64,000 bases of DNA from Ornithinibacter aureus (lineage in GTDB: Bacteria; Actinomycetota; Actinomycetes; Actinomycetales; Dermatophilaceae). The translations under genes were made by a program, and so were the position numbers. The stretch is taken from NCBI RefSeq assembly GCF_009858245.1, contig NZ_VMSB01000001.1:1364001-1428000 (forward strand). The letters run 5' to 3'. Shown here in pieces: positions 21,111 to 30,002 of the stretch (position 1 is its first letter; the number at the start of each line of letters is the position of its first letter). A model generated the notes under the pieces. It worked only from the letters and a program-made list of their open reading frames with translations, was not told where the DNA came from and did no database searches.

Positions 21111-21136
21111 AACACCACCTCCCCGCGCGACATTCC
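21111..21136 (-). promoter_or_regulatory. SigR-type autoregulatory promoter upstream of sigR
   Basis: On the minus strand GGAAT (21136-21132) is followed after exactly 18 nt by GTT (21113-21111), the SigR/SigH consensus GGAAT-N18-GTT. Transcription would start near 21105, about 90 nt before the ATG, giving the positive feedback known for this sigma-factor family. Confidence 0.75.
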
Positions 21137-21159
21137 CCCGGGATGCCTGAGCGCGGAGG

Positions 21160-21792
21160 TCAGCACCGCGACAGGGCGGAGGTCACCGCCCGTGCGACAA
21201 GGGCCGCGGAGCGTTCGAGAGAATGGGTGCCCGGAACCTCGTGCACGGCTGCTCCCGTGAGTATCTCGCGCACCTCCTCGGGTGTTCCGAACGCGTCGCT
21301 CGCCCCCTGGACCACGTGAACGGGGATGCCGTGCCGGCCCGGTTCACGCAGTTCCTCACCTCGCGAGCGCTCGGGACGACCGGGCGGGTGCAGCGGGAAC
21401 GACAGCGCCAGCACCGCGTCTGCCTTGACCTCGGCAGCCGTGCGGCAGGCGACCCGGGCTCCTGCGCTGCGCCCCCCGACGACGAGAGGTCCCCCGCTCG
21501 GGCGGTGAGCGTGCAGGGTCGGGAGCACCGCGAGCCAGGCGCGGTCCAGGGATGCCGGCCGGCCCCCGATGCGCCGCCCGGCCACGCGCCACGGTTGGTC
21601 GACGAGCGCGACCGCCCACCCGGCATCCGCCGCAGCATCCCTGCTCACGGTCACGTCGTCGGTCCAGCGCAGCCCGCCGGCACCGTGCCCGAGGACGAGC
21701 AGGCCGAGCGGGATGCCGTCGGGCTGGGTCACGGTGGCGCGCGCGGGCCCGTCGGGGGTCTCTACGATCGCGGTCCTCTCTCGGCGGGTCAT
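21160..21792 (-). CDS. alpha/beta-hydrolase family protein (KANL3/Tex30-like)
   Basis: 210 residues. [16 protein letters not shown] is the oxyanion turn, [13 protein letters not shown] the nucleophile elbow (GxSxG, Ser about 107), [12 protein letters not shown] an acid, and GTHSLERS the histidine. This is the dienelactone-hydrolase-like Tex30/KANL3 family; substrate unknown. It overlaps the upstream SRAP gene by 4 nt, so the two are co-transcribed. It ends 23 bp before the SigR-type promoter. Confidence 0.82.
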   Translation of the reverse strand: MTRRERTAIVETPDGPARATVTQPDGIPLGLLVLGHGAGGLRWTDDVTVSRDAAADAGWAVALVDQPWRVAGRRIGGRPASLDRAWLAVLPTLHAHRPSGGPLVVGGRSAGARVACRTAAEVKADAVLALSFPLHPPGRPERSRGEELREPGRHGIPVHVVQGASDAFGTPEEVREILTGAAVHEVPGTHSLERSAALVARAVTSALSRC

Positions 21793-22628
21793 CGCGGCGC
21801 CCCGATGACCTCACCCGTCACGGGATCGACCACGCCGACGAGCTGGTCCTCGGGCAGCGGGTCGAGCAGGTGCGCGCCGTTGGACCGGTTGCTGCTCACG
21901 GCGGGTGACACCGGCCAGGCGGTGAAACGGCCCGGCGGTGACGGCTCGAGCAGGCCCATGACCTCGGCAGCCCCCGTCGCGGGATCGAGCCAGGCGTCCC
22001 AGTGGCGTGGGTCGAGGACGATGGGGGCTCGGTCATGGATCCGGTCGAGACCCGGCTCTGCGGGCCCGGTGATCACCGTGAAGGTCGTGAGCCAGGCCAT
22101 CGGGTCGTCGGGGTCGGCCACCGAGCGGTCGCGCCAGAACTCGTAGAGCCCCGCCATGGCGACGCTGGCGCCGTCGACCCGCGCGGTGAAGAACGGCTGC
22201 TTGCGGGGTTTGCCCTTGGCGTCCAGGGCGGTCGGCGAGACCTGCCACTCGTACCACCCCCGTGCCGGGACCAGTGCACGCCTCGTCGCGAGGGCCTTGG
22301 CGAACGACGGTTTCTCGGCCACGGACTCGACCCGGGCGTTGATCATCCGGGCACCGCCACGGGTGTCCTTGGCCCAGCTGGGGACCAACCCCCACGTGAG
22401 CAACCTCAGCTGGCGAACCGCTGGAGCGTCCCGGTCATCGCGCGGTGGACGTTCCAGCACCACGGGGGCCTGCTTGGTCGGGGCGACGTTGTGGTCGGGT
22501 CGCCCGGGGGGCGGTTCCTGCGGGGAGACGAGGATGCTGCGCGTGGGCTCCCCCGTGCGGTCGTCGTCGACCTCGAACTCGAGCACGAGCTCGTCCGGAT
22601 TGGCTGTCGCGGCATAACGACCACACAT
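21789..22628 (-). CDS. SOS response-associated peptidase (SRAP / HMCES-YedK family)
   Basis: 279 residues starting Met-Cys-Gly-Arg-Tyr. After Met removal Cys2 becomes the N-terminal nucleophile that crosslinks to abasic sites in single-stranded DNA. Other family motifs are NVAPTKQAPVV, LLTWGLVPSWAKD, MINARVESVAEKPSF and RRALVPARGWYEW (Glu in YEW). A Ser/Pro-rich insertion near residues 25-50 is somewhat long. TAGATT six bases before the ATG makes it leaderless. Confidence 0.93.
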   Translation of the reverse strand: MCGRYAATANPDELVLEFEVDDDRTGEPTRSILVSPQEPPPGRPDHNVAPTKQAPVVLERPPRDDRDAPAVRQLRLLTWGLVPSWAKDTRGGARMINARVESVAEKPSFAKALATRRALVPARGWYEWQVSPTALDAKGKPRKQPFFTARVDGASVAMAGLYEFWRDRSVADPDDPMAWLTTFTVITGPAEPGLDRIHDRAPIVLDPRHWDAWLDPATGAAEVMGLLEPSPPGRFTAWPVSPAVSSNRSNGAHLLDPLPEDQLVGVVDPVTGEVIGAPR

Positions 22629-22634
22629 ACGCCC

Positions 22635-22640
22635 AATCTA
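22635..22640 (-). promoter_or_regulatory. -10 box of a leaderless promoter for the SRAP gene
   Basis: TAGATT on the minus strand, 6 nt before the ATG at 22628. Because SRAP chemistry needs Cys2 exposed, a precisely defined start is functionally relevant. Confidence 0.6.
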
Positions 22641-22710
22641 CGCAGGGGCTTCGGGAGGAACTACCGTAGGAAGAGCACGTCCTCAATCGACGGAACCGAC
22701 CGGAGACCCC

Positions 22711-23253
22711 ATGACACTCGTTCGTCGAGTCGCCAGACCCCTGCTCGCCGCCATCTTCGTCGCCGGCGGCATCGACCAGTTCAAGCACCCCGCGGCGAAG
22801 GCGAAGACCGCCGGCCCGCTGCTGGCGAAGGTCGGCCCCCGCGCAGGGCTGCCTGACGACCCCGAACTGCTCATCCGCGCGAACGGGATGGCCATGGTCG
22901 GCGCTGGCGCGCTGCTGGCGACGGGGCACCTCCCGCGCGTGGCCTCGAGCGTGCTCGCCGTGACCCTGGTGCCGACCACAGTTGCGGCACACGCGTTCTG
23001 GAAGGAGCAGGACCCCGAGGTGCGCGAGCGTCAGAAGGTGCAGTTCCTGAAGAACCTCGGCCTGCTCGGCGGCCTGCTCCTTGCGGCCGTCGACACCGAG
23101 GGCAAGCCCGGGCTGGCCTATCGGGCCCACCTCGCGAGCGACAGCGCCCACCGGGCGGTGCGCACCACGCGCCGCGAAGCCCGCCACGCGGCACGTGCCG
23201 CGGCTCGCGAGACGAAGTTGAAGGCGGTCCAGGCTCAGCATGCCCTCAGCTGA
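22711..23253 (+). CDS. DoxX family membrane protein
   Basis: 180 residues with the DoxX opening [20 protein letters not shown] and about four hydrophobic segments up to residue 125 ([50 protein letters not shown]). A basic, Ala/Arg-rich cytoplasmic tail of about 45 residues follows. DoxX proteins are linked to thiol and redox balance in mycobacteria; the role here is not determined. The end overlaps aroA by 14 nt. Confidence 0.82.
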   Translation: MTLVRRVARPLLAAIFVAGGIDQFKHPAAKAKTAGPLLAKVGPRAGLPDDPELLIRANGMAMVGAGALLATGHLPRVASSVLAVTLVPTTVAAHAFWKEQDPEVRERQKVQFLKNLGLLGGLLLAAVDTEGKPGLAYRAHLASDSAHRAVRTTRREARHAARAAARETKLKAVQAQHALS

Positions 23254-24532
23254 TTGGGCCGCGCCGAGCGCTGACGGGCCGGTTGACGCGCGCGTCGTCC
23301 TCCCCGGCAGCAAGTCCCTCACCAACCGCTACCTCGTGCTGGCTGCCCTCGCGAACGACGCGTCACGCCTGCGGGCACCGTTGCGTTCGCGCGACACGCT
23401 GCTCATGGCCGGGGCCTTGCGCACGCTCGGCGCCGAGATCGAGGACGTCCCCGGCGGCGACTGGATCGTCACTCCCGGCCCGGTGCGCGGTGGTGGCCAG
23501 GTCGACTGCGGCCTCGCCGGCAACGTCATGCGCTTCGTCCCCCCGCTTGCCGGTCTCGCGTCCGGGCCGGTTCGTTTCGACGGTGACCCCCACGCCCGCC
23601 AGCGGCCGATGGCCCCGGTGATCGGCGCGTTGCGAGCCCTCGGCGTCGACCTCGACGACGGCGGCACCGGCAGCCTGCCGTTCACCGTGAACGGGCGGGG
23701 CCGGGTGCCCGGTGGCTCCGTGACCCTGGACGCCTCGGCGTCCTCGCAGTTCGTCTCCGGGCTGCTGCTGTCCTCGGCCCGCTTCGACGAGGGCGTCACC
23801 GTGCACCACGACGGCAAGGCCCTGCCGAGCCTGCCGCACATCGAGATGACGGTCGAGACGTTGCGCGACGCCGGGGTCGTCGTCGACGACGGCGAGGTGC
23901 ACACCTGGCGGGTCGAGCCCAGTGAGATCAACGCGCTCGACGTCCAGGTCGAGCCCGACCTGTCGAACGCGGCCCAGTTCCTCGCGGCGGCCCTCGTCAC
24001 CGGCGGCCGGGTCCACGTGCCCGGCTGGCCGCAGTACACGACCCAGGGTGGCGACTTCCTGCGTGACGTCCTCGACATGATGGGGGCCGAGGTCGTGCTC
24101 GACCGGGGCGGCCTGACCGTCACGGCAGGCGACGGGATCGCCGGCATCGACGTCGACCTGCACGACTCGAGCGAGCTGACCCCGGTGGTGGCGGCGCTGT
24201 GTGCGCTGGCGCAGGCGCCGAGCGTCATCCGCGGTGTCGCGCACATCCGGGGCCACGAGACCGACCGGCTCGCGGCGCTGCGCACCGAGCTGACCGCGCT
24301 CGGAGCGCAGGTCGTCGAGACCGAGGACGGGCTGAGGATCACCCCGGCTCCGCTGCGCGCAGGCCGGTTCCACACCTACGCCGACCACCGCATGGTGATG
24401 GCCGGGGCCGTGCTCGGGCTCGTCGTGCCGGGTGTCGTCGTCGAGGACGTCGGCACCGTCGCGAAGACGATGCCCGAGTTCACGACGCTGTGGGAGTGCA
24501 TGCTGTCCGAGCGGGCCACGGCGGAGCGGTGA
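23240..24532 (+). CDS. aroA: 3-phosphoshikimate 1-carboxyvinyltransferase (EPSP synthase)
   Basis: 430 residues beginning with the phosphate-binding [18 protein letters not shown]. Further motifs are [15 protein letters not shown], the substrate region [41 protein letters not shown] and [16 protein letters not shown]. It condenses shikimate-3-phosphate with phosphoenolpyruvate. The start lies within the doxX-like gene and the stop overlaps rsgA by one base, giving a doxX-aroA-rsgA operon, a common actinobacterial order. Confidence 0.97.
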   Translation: MPSADWAAPSADGPVDARVVLPGSKSLTNRYLVLAALANDASRLRAPLRSRDTLLMAGALRTLGAEIEDVPGGDWIVTPGPVRGGGQVDCGLAGNVMRFVPPLAGLASGPVRFDGDPHARQRPMAPVIGALRALGVDLDDGGTGSLPFTVNGRGRVPGGSVTLDASASSQFVSGLLLSSARFDEGVTVHHDGKALPSLPHIEMTVETLRDAGVVVDDGEVHTWRVEPSEINALDVQVEPDLSNAAQFLAAALVTGGRVHVPGWPQYTTQGGDFLRDVLDMMGAEVVLDRGGLTVTAGDGIAGIDVDLHDSSELTPVVAALCALAQAPSVIRGVAHIRGHETDRLAALRTELTALGAQVVETEDGLRITPAPLRAGRFHTYADHRMVMAGAVLGLVVPGVVVEDVGTVAKTMPEFTTLWECMLSERATAER

Positions 24533-25557
24533 TGGCGCGCTCCTCGCGGGACTACGACGAGTCCGACGTGCGGATTCGCCCCAACCGCAGGGGCTCACGA
24601 CCGCGCAGCAAGGACCGCCCGGCCCACGAGGACGCCGTGCCCGGTCAGGTCATCACCGTCGACCGTGGCCGCTACACCACGCTCGTCGGCGACGGCAGCG
24701 ATCGGCACGTCGTCATGGCCATGCGCGCGCGGGAACTCGGCCGCAAGGGCATCGTCGTCGGCGACCGCGTCGACGTCGTCGGCGACACCAGCGGGGCTGA
24801 GGGCAGCCTCGCCCGGATCGTGCGGGTCCAGCCCCGCGAGACCGTCCTGCGCCGTACGGCTGACGACACCGACCCCGTCGAGCGGGTGCTCGTCGCCAAC
24901 GCCGACCAGCTCGTCGTCGTCTCCGCGCTGGCCAACCCGGAGCCGAGGCCCCGCCTCATCGATCGTTGCCTCGTCGCCGCCTACGACGCCGGCATGGAGC
25001 CACTTCTCGTCCTCACCAAGGCGGACCTGACCGATCCGGGCCCCTTCCTGGACCAGTACGCACCGCTGTCGGTGCGGCACGTCGTCACCGCCCGCCGCGA
25101 CGTCGGCACCGACGGTCTCGACGCGCTGCGTGAGGCGTTGTCGGGGCGGGTCAGCGTGCTCGTCGGTCACTCCGGCGTCGGCAAGTCCACGCTCGTCAAC
25201 GCGCTCGTGCCGCAGGCCCTGCGGGCGACAGGTGTGGTCAACGACGTGACCGGTCGAGGGCGGCACACCTCCTCCTCGGCCGTCGCGCTCGCGCTACCCG
25301 ACGACGACGGGTGGGTCATCGACACGCCCGGGGTGCGTTCCTTCGGGTTGGCCCACGTCGACCTGAGCCGCATCGTGCACCACTTCGCCGACCTCGAGCC
25401 GGGCACGGCCAGGTGCCCGCGGGGGTGCACCCACGACGAGCCCGAGTGCGGCCTCGACGCCTGGGTCGCCAGCGGGGATGCCGGGCCGGCCGGTGCCGCG
25501 CGGCTGGACTCGCTGCGCCGGTTGCTGCGGGCCCGTTCAGCCCCCACCACCGACTGA
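24532..25557 (+). CDS. rsgA: ribosome small-subunit-dependent GTPase A
   Basis: 341 residues. An OB-fold N-terminal half (VPGQVITVDRGRYTTLV) is followed by a circularly permuted GTPase with G4 LTKAD before G1 GHSGVGKST, then DVTGRGRHTSS and G3 DTPGVRSFG. The C-terminal zinc knuckle is CPRGCTHDEPEC (Cys, Cys, His, Cys). It assists late 30S maturation. ATG 24532 overlaps the aroA stop; GTG one codon earlier is possible. Confidence 0.96.
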   Translation: MARSSRDYDESDVRIRPNRRGSRPRSKDRPAHEDAVPGQVITVDRGRYTTLVGDGSDRHVVMAMRARELGRKGIVVGDRVDVVGDTSGAEGSLARIVRVQPRETVLRRTADDTDPVERVLVANADQLVVVSALANPEPRPRLIDRCLVAAYDAGMEPLLVLTKADLTDPGPFLDQYAPLSVRHVVTARRDVGTDGLDALREALSGRVSVLVGHSGVGKSTLVNALVPQALRATGVVNDVTGRGRHTSSSAVALALPDDDGWVIDTPGVRSFGLAHVDLSRIVHHFADLEPGTARCPRGCTHDEPECGLDAWVASGDAGPAGAARLDSLRRLLRARSAPTTD

Positions 25558-25578
25558 CAACCCCGACTTCTAGCACCC

Positions 25579-25613
25579 CAGCCACCAGCCACCAGCCACC
25601 AGCCACCAGCCAC
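25579..25613. repeat. five tandem copies of CAGCCAC
   Basis: A 7-bp unit, CAGCCAC, repeated five times without interruption downstream of rsgA. No spacers, so not CRISPR. It is a short variable-number-type repeat. Confidence 0.85.
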
Positions 25614-25621
25614 GACACACT

Positions 25622-25698
25622 CCCGACTTCGTGCGACTTAAGTGCGCAGATCGCGCTCTCCGCGGCGCATCCGCGCGCACAAGTCGCACGAAGTCGGG
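25622..25698. repeat. long inverted repeat (REP-like or bidirectional terminator) between rsgA and the opp operon
   Basis: An 18-bp perfect inverted repeat (25622-25639 and 25681-25698) continues inward with GTGCGC/GCGCAC after a 2-nt bulge, leaving a loop of about 29 nt. A third partial copy of CCCGACTTC lies at 25562. It lies between convergent genes. Arm length and loop are larger than the window's ordinary terminators, so it may be a mobile-type intergenic repeat. Confidence 0.7.
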
Positions 25699-25708
25699 TG
25701 CCTGGGGG

Positions 25709-26917
25709 TTAGGCGGTCGGAGGGCGGTGGTCCCCGCGCTGCTCGTCGATGAGGCGAGTGGTGTCCTGCGGGGCATACGCCTGGTCACCCGAGGACGCCT
25801 CGGACCGATCGATCATCTGCTGGAGATCGGCCGGTGCGTCACCGGCGATGTCGGTGTCGTGCACGTCGGTGGACGCGAACCGCTCGTCGGGCACGACGCC
25901 AGAGACGTCGACGGTCTCGACGATGACCCGCGGCTCGGCGAAGTGACACGCGGAATGATGCACCCCGACCCCGTCCGGGCGCTGCTCGAGCTGAGGTTCC
26001 TCGGTCCTGCAGCGGTCCTGGGCCTTCCAGCAGCGGGTGTGGAAACGGCATCCGGACGGGGGGTTCGCCGGCGACGGCACGTCGCCGACGAGCACGATCT
26101 GCTCGCGCTTGCCGCGCAGGGTCGGATCGGGAACCGGCACCGCGGAGAGCAGTGCTTGGGTGTACGGGTGAGTCGGACGGGTGTAGACCTCGTCCTCCTC
26201 GCCGAGCTCTGCCATCCGGCCGAGGTACATGACGCCGACCCGGTCCGAGATGTGCCGCACCACCGACAGGTCGTGGGCGATGAACACATAGGCCAGGCCG
26301 AGCTCGTCCTGGAGCTTCTCCATGAGGTTGACGACCTGCGCCTGCACCGAGACGTCGAGAGCCGAGACCGGTTCGTCGCAGACGAGCACCTTGGGGTTGA
26401 GCGCGATGCCTCGGGCGATGCCGATGCGCTGGCGCTGACCGCCGGAGAACTGGTGTGGGTACCGGTTGATGTGCTCGGGGTTCAGGCCCACGAGGTCGAG
26501 CAGCTCCTGAACCCGCTTGCGGCGCCCGCCCTTGGGGACGACGTCGGGGTGGATCTCGAAGGGCTCGCCGACGATGTCGCCGACGGTCATCCGGGGGTTG
26601 AGCGAGGTGTACGGGTCCTGGAAGACGATCTGGATGTCGCGTCGCATCCGGCGCAGATCACGGCCGGTGGCGGCACTCCAGTCGTCGCCGCCGAAGATCA
26701 CCTTGCCCGACGTCGGTTCCTCGAGCCGCATGAGCAACCGGCCGAGGGTCGACTTGCCGCACCCGGACTCGCCGACGATGCCCAGGGTCTCGCCCTGGTG
26801 CAGGTCGAAGCTCACGCCGTCGACGGCCTTGACCTGACCGACGGTGCGCCGAAGAACACCCTTCTTGATCGGGTAGTGCTTGACCAGGTCCTGCGCGCTG
26901 AGAATGACTTCAGGCAT
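25709..26917 (-). CDS. oligopeptide ABC transporter ATP-binding protein (OppF/DppF type)
   Basis: 402 residues. The ABC domain has Walker A GESGCGKS, the Q-loop region [14 protein letters not shown], signature [16 protein letters not shown], Walker [13 protein letters not shown] and [12 protein letters not shown]. The oligopeptide/dipeptide C-terminal domain has [16 protein letters not shown] and further Cys residues as in iron-sulfur OppD/F tails. A poorly conserved acidic tail of about 70 residues extends the protein beyond the usual about 330. It overlaps the upstream ATPase gene by 8 nt. Confidence 0.92.
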   Translation of the reverse strand: MPEVILSAQDLVKHYPIKKGVLRRTVGQVKAVDGVSFDLHQGETLGIVGESGCGKSTLGRLLMRLEEPTSGKVIFGGDDWSAATGRDLRRMRRDIQIVFQDPYTSLNPRMTVGDIVGEPFEIHPDVVPKGGRRKRVQELLDLVGLNPEHINRYPHQFSGGQRQRIGIARGIALNPKVLVCDEPVSALDVSVQAQVVNLMEKLQDELGLAYVFIAHDLSVVRHISDRVGVMYLGRMAELGEEDEVYTRPTHPYTQALLSAVPVPDPTLRGKREQIVLVGDVPSPANPPSGCRFHTRCWKAQDRCRTEEPQLEQRPDGVGVHHSACHFAEPRVIVETVDVSGVVPDERFASTDVHDTDIAGDAPADLQQMIDRSEASSGDQAYAPQDTTRLIDEQRGDHRPPTA

Positions 26918-27938
26918 TGACGACCTCCTCGGCGTAGTGGCAGGCGGAGAAACGACCCGGGGTGACCTCGCGCAGAGCCGGGAGGTCGGTGCGACACAGG
27001 TCGCGCGCCAGGTGGCAGCGGGGGTTGAAGGGGCAGCCCGGCGGGATGCGCAGCAGGTTGGGCGGCAGCCCGCCGATGGCCGCGAGGGTCTGGCCCTTCT
27101 GGTCCAGTCGCGGGATCGAGTCGAGCAGGCCCTTGGTGTACGGGTGTGCCGGCGCGGCGTAGAGCTCGTGCACGTCAGCGGTCTCGACCAGGCGCCCGGC
27201 GTACATGACCGCGATGCGGTCGGCGACATCGGCCACGACACCCAGGTCGTGGGTGATGAGGATGAGGCCCATGTGGCGCTCTTCCTGCAGCTCCTGGAGC
27301 AGGGCCATGATCTGGGCCTGCACCGTGACGTCGAGAGCCGTGGTCGGCTCGTCAGCGATCAGCACCGCGGGGTCGAGGGCGATGGCCATCGCGATCATGA
27401 TGCGCTGACGCATACCCCCCGAGAACTGGTGCGGATAGGCCTTGACCCGCTCGCGCGCCGCCGGGATCGAGACCCGCTCCATGAGGCCGATGGCCTTCTC
27501 GAGAGCGTCGCTCTTGTTCAGGCCGCGGTGGACCCGGAACATCTCGGCGATCTGCCACCCCACCGGGAAGACGGGGTTCAACGAGGACAGGGCGTCCTGG
27601 AAGATCATCGAGACCTCGGGGCCGCGGGTCTTGCGCCGCTGCTCCTCGGGCATCGTCAGCAGGTCCTGACCGCAGTAGCGGATGTGGCCCTTCGGGATGA
27701 CGGCCGGTGGCATGTCGAGGATGCCCATGATGGCCTGCGCCGTCACGGACTTGCCCGACCCGGACTCGCCGAGGATGGCGAGCGACTCGCCCTGGCGCAG
27801 TTCGAAGCTGACGCCGTTGATGGCGGTCGCGATGCCGTCGGGGGTGTGGAACTCGACATGGAGGTCCTCGACCTCGAGCAGCAGCCCGTCTGTCGGGGTG
27901 TAGCTGCTCGAGCTCCTGGTGTCCTGAGTGGTGGTCAT
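26910..27938 (-). CDS. oligopeptide ABC transporter ATP-binding protein (OppD/DppD type)
   Basis: 342 residues with Walker A GESGSGKS, the Q-loop region [15 protein letters not shown], signature [16 protein letters not shown], Walker [13 protein letters not shown] and [15 protein letters not shown]. The C-terminal oligopeptide motif is [17 protein letters not shown] with conserved cysteines. It is the fourth gene of the opp operon, 15 bp after the permease stop, and pairs with the following OppF-type ATPase. Confidence 0.93.
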   Translation of the reverse strand: MTTTQDTRSSSSYTPTDGLLLEVEDLHVEFHTPDGIATAINGVSFELRQGESLAILGESGSGKSVTAQAIMGILDMPPAVIPKGHIRYCGQDLLTMPEEQRRKTRGPEVSMIFQDALSSLNPVFPVGWQIAEMFRVHRGLNKSDALEKAIGLMERVSIPAARERVKAYPHQFSGGMRQRIMIAMAIALDPAVLIADEPTTALDVTVQAQIMALLQELQEERHMGLILITHDLGVVADVADRIAVMYAGRLVETADVHELYAAPAHPYTKGLLDSIPRLDQKGQTLAAIGGLPPNLLRIPPGCPFNPRCHLARDLCRTDLPALREVTPGRFSACHYAEEVVNA

Positions 27939-27953
27939 GGGGCCTCCGACGGC

Positions 27954-28877
27954 TCAACGGTTCTTCGGGTCGAGGGCATCGCGCACGGCATCTCCGAGGA
28001 GGATGAAGCCGAGCACGGCCAGCGACAGGAAGAGACTGGGGAAGAACAACATGTGCGGGGTCGTGCGCAGGCCCACCAGCGCGGCACTGATGTCGATGCC
28101 CCACGAGACGGCGGGCGCCTGCAGGCCGATGCCGAGGAACGACAGCGTCGCCTCGGCGGCGATGTAGCCACCGAGCGCGATCGTCGCGACGACGATCAGC
28201 GGTGCCACCGAGTTCGGCAGGATGTGCGAACGCACGATCCGCGAGGGGCTCGCACCGAGGGCACGGGCCGCCTGCACGTAGTCGTTCGGCTTGACCTGGA
28301 TGACGCTGCTGCGCATCAGGCGAGCCATGCTCGGCCAGCCGAGGACCGCCAGCGCCAGGGACACCTTGAGCGCGCTCAGGAAGGTGTTGGCGTTGAAGAA
28401 GTCGGGCAGCGAGACCAGGAAGATGATGGCGCCGAGCAGCAGGGGGATGGCGAAGAAGATGTCACCGATGCGCGACATCACGGCATCCCACGCGCCGCCC
28501 AGGTAACCGGACATGATCCCGATGAAGCCGCCGACCCCGACGGTGATGACGGTCGTGAGCACCCCGACGAGGATCGAGGCCCGCGCACCGTAGATGCATC
28601 GGGCGTAGATGTCGTAGCCCTGGATGTCGCGGCCGAACCACGTGCCGTCACCGGGCCGGGACCGGGACTCGGCAAGGACGGCATCTCGAGGGTCGGTGCT
28701 CGTGAACAGCCCCGGGAAGATCGCCATCGTCACGAAGATGGTGATGAGCACGGCGGAAGCCCAGAAGATCGGGTTCTTGCGCAGCGAGCGCCAGGCGTCC
28801 GACGCGAGCGAGCGGTTCTCGTCCGACGACCCGCCGGGGGCGACGGTCTCGGAGACGACGACAGCAGCTTCAGTCAT
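27954..28877 (-). CDS. oligopeptide ABC transporter permease (OppC/DppC type)
   Basis: 307 residues from ATG 28877. The N-terminal cytoplasmic segment is followed by KNPIFWASAVLITIFVTMAI and a periplasmic loop (GRDIQGYDIYARCIYGARAS), then the permease core with the EAA-like loop YVQAARALGASPSRIVRSHI and terminal IGLQAPAVSWGI. The longer open frame upstream belongs to the oppB region. It overlaps oppB by 8 nt. Confidence 0.93.
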   Translation of the reverse strand: MTEAAVVVSETVAPGGSSDENRSLASDAWRSLRKNPIFWASAVLITIFVTMAIFPGLFTSTDPRDAVLAESRSRPGDGTWFGRDIQGYDIYARCIYGARASILVGVLTTVITVGVGGFIGIMSGYLGGAWDAVMSRIGDIFFAIPLLLGAIIFLVSLPDFFNANTFLSALKVSLALAVLGWPSMARLMRSSVIQVKPNDYVQAARALGASPSRIVRSHILPNSVAPLIVVATIALGGYIAAEATLSFLGIGLQAPAVSWGIDISAALVGLRTTPHMLFFPSLFLSLAVLGFILLGDAVRDALDPKNR

Positions 28878-29799
28878 GGCTGATCCTCGGGTCGAGCAGG
28901 CCGTAGAGCAGGTCCACGAGCAGGTTGACGAACAGGTACACGATGACGAGCACGGTGACCGTGCCGACGACGGACGCGCCGTCACGGGCCCGGATCGAGC
29001 GGAAGAGGTAACCGCCGATGCCGGGGATGTTGAAGATGGCCTCGGTGACGATCGCACCACCGAGCAGGGCGCCGAAGTCGAAGCCGATGAAGGTGATGAC
29101 AGGGATCATGGAGTTGCGGAGCGCGTGGAGACCAACGGCGCGCCGGCGCGTGAGGCCCTTGGCCACCGCCGTGCGCAGGTAGTCGGCGCGCAGGTTCTCG
29201 ACAAGGCTCGTGCGCATCAGGCGGGACACGTAGGCCAGCGACAGCGACCCCAGGACCATGGCCGGCAGCATCAGCTCGTAGAACGAGGGGTTCGCCGATG
29301 TCACGGTCACCGGGAACCACCCCAGCTTCACTCCCACGAAGTACTGGCTGACACCACCGATGACGAACACGGGGATCGAGATGACGACCAGGGTGGAGAT
29401 GAGGACCAGATTGTCGAGGAAGCCACCTTTTCGGATACCTGTCAGCACACCGACGAAGATGCCGATGATCGCCTCGAACGCGATGGCCATGAGCGCGAGC
29501 TTCGCCGTGACGGGATAGCGGGCCTTCAGCTGGTCGAGAACGGGGATGCCGTTGCTCGTCTCGCCGAGGTCACCCTGGGCGAGGTTGGCCACGTACTTGG
29601 CGTACTGGACCGGTAGCGGGTCGTTGAGGTTGTAGCGCTCGCGGAACTCCGCTGCGTATGCGGGGGGGCAGGGCCGCTCCCCGCACTTGCCGGCCAGCGG
29701 GTCGCCGGGAAGGGCGAAGACCATCGTGAAGATGAGGAACGTCGCTCCCAGGATCACCGGGATCATCTGCAGCAGTCGACGAATGATGTAGGTGCCCAC
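28870..29799 (-). CDS. oligopeptide ABC transporter permease (OppB/DppB type)
   Basis: 309 residues opening MGTYIIRRLLQMIPVILGAT, the standard OppB start, then GDPLAGKCGERPCPPAYAAE with two closely spaced extracytoplasmic cysteines. The EAA-like loop is YLRTAVAKGLTRRRAVGLHA, with the C-terminal IFNIPGIGGYLFRSIRARDG. About six transmembrane segments. It follows the binding-protein gene by about 200 bp containing a hairpin. Confidence 0.93.
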   Translation of the reverse strand: MGTYIIRRLLQMIPVILGATFLIFTMVFALPGDPLAGKCGERPCPPAYAAEFRERYNLNDPLPVQYAKYVANLAQGDLGETSNGIPVLDQLKARYPVTAKLALMAIAFEAIIGIFVGVLTGIRKGGFLDNLVLISTLVVISIPVFVIGGVSQYFVGVKLGWFPVTVTSANPSFYELMLPAMVLGSLSLAYVSRLMRTSLVENLRADYLRTAVAKGLTRRRAVGLHALRNSMIPVITFIGFDFGALLGGAIVTEAIFNIPGIGGYLFRSIRARDGASVVGTVTVLVIVYLFVNLLVDLLYGLLDPRISHD

Positions 29800-29932
29800 G
29801 TCACCTCCTTGCGTCTAGAGCCGTCTGTGTCAGACCGGACGGCGTCGTCTCGGATGTACCCGGGGATGAACCTAGCCCACGGCGAGGCGGGCGGATACCC
29901 GGGGCGCCACCGACCATCGCTGCCGACACAAC

Positions 29933-29966
29933 CGTCGGCCTGCCAACAGGTGCTGGCAGGCCGACG
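29933..29966 (-). terminator. hairpin between the peptide-binding protein and its permease genes
   Basis: Perfect 13-bp stem (29933-29945 with 29954-29966) and 8-nt loop, 37 bp after the binding-protein stop. It probably causes partial termination or protects the upstream message, giving more binding protein than permease. The rest of the 203-bp gap shows nothing clear. Confidence 0.75.
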
Positions 29967-30002
29967 ATGGTGTTCGGTGTCGGACCAGTTGGCCCGGCTA
30001 CA

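Noticed and set aside
21014-21166. Full 51-residue N-terminal extension of SigR from 21166
   Set aside because: The first part lies upstream of the SigR-type promoter and inside the preceding hydrolase gene end. Only a start at or after about 21105 could be on that transcript, so GTG 21067 is the better candidate.
25579-25613. Possible CRISPR-like array (CAGCCAC x5)
   Set aside because: Seven-base units with no spacers and no cas genes; a simple tandem repeat.
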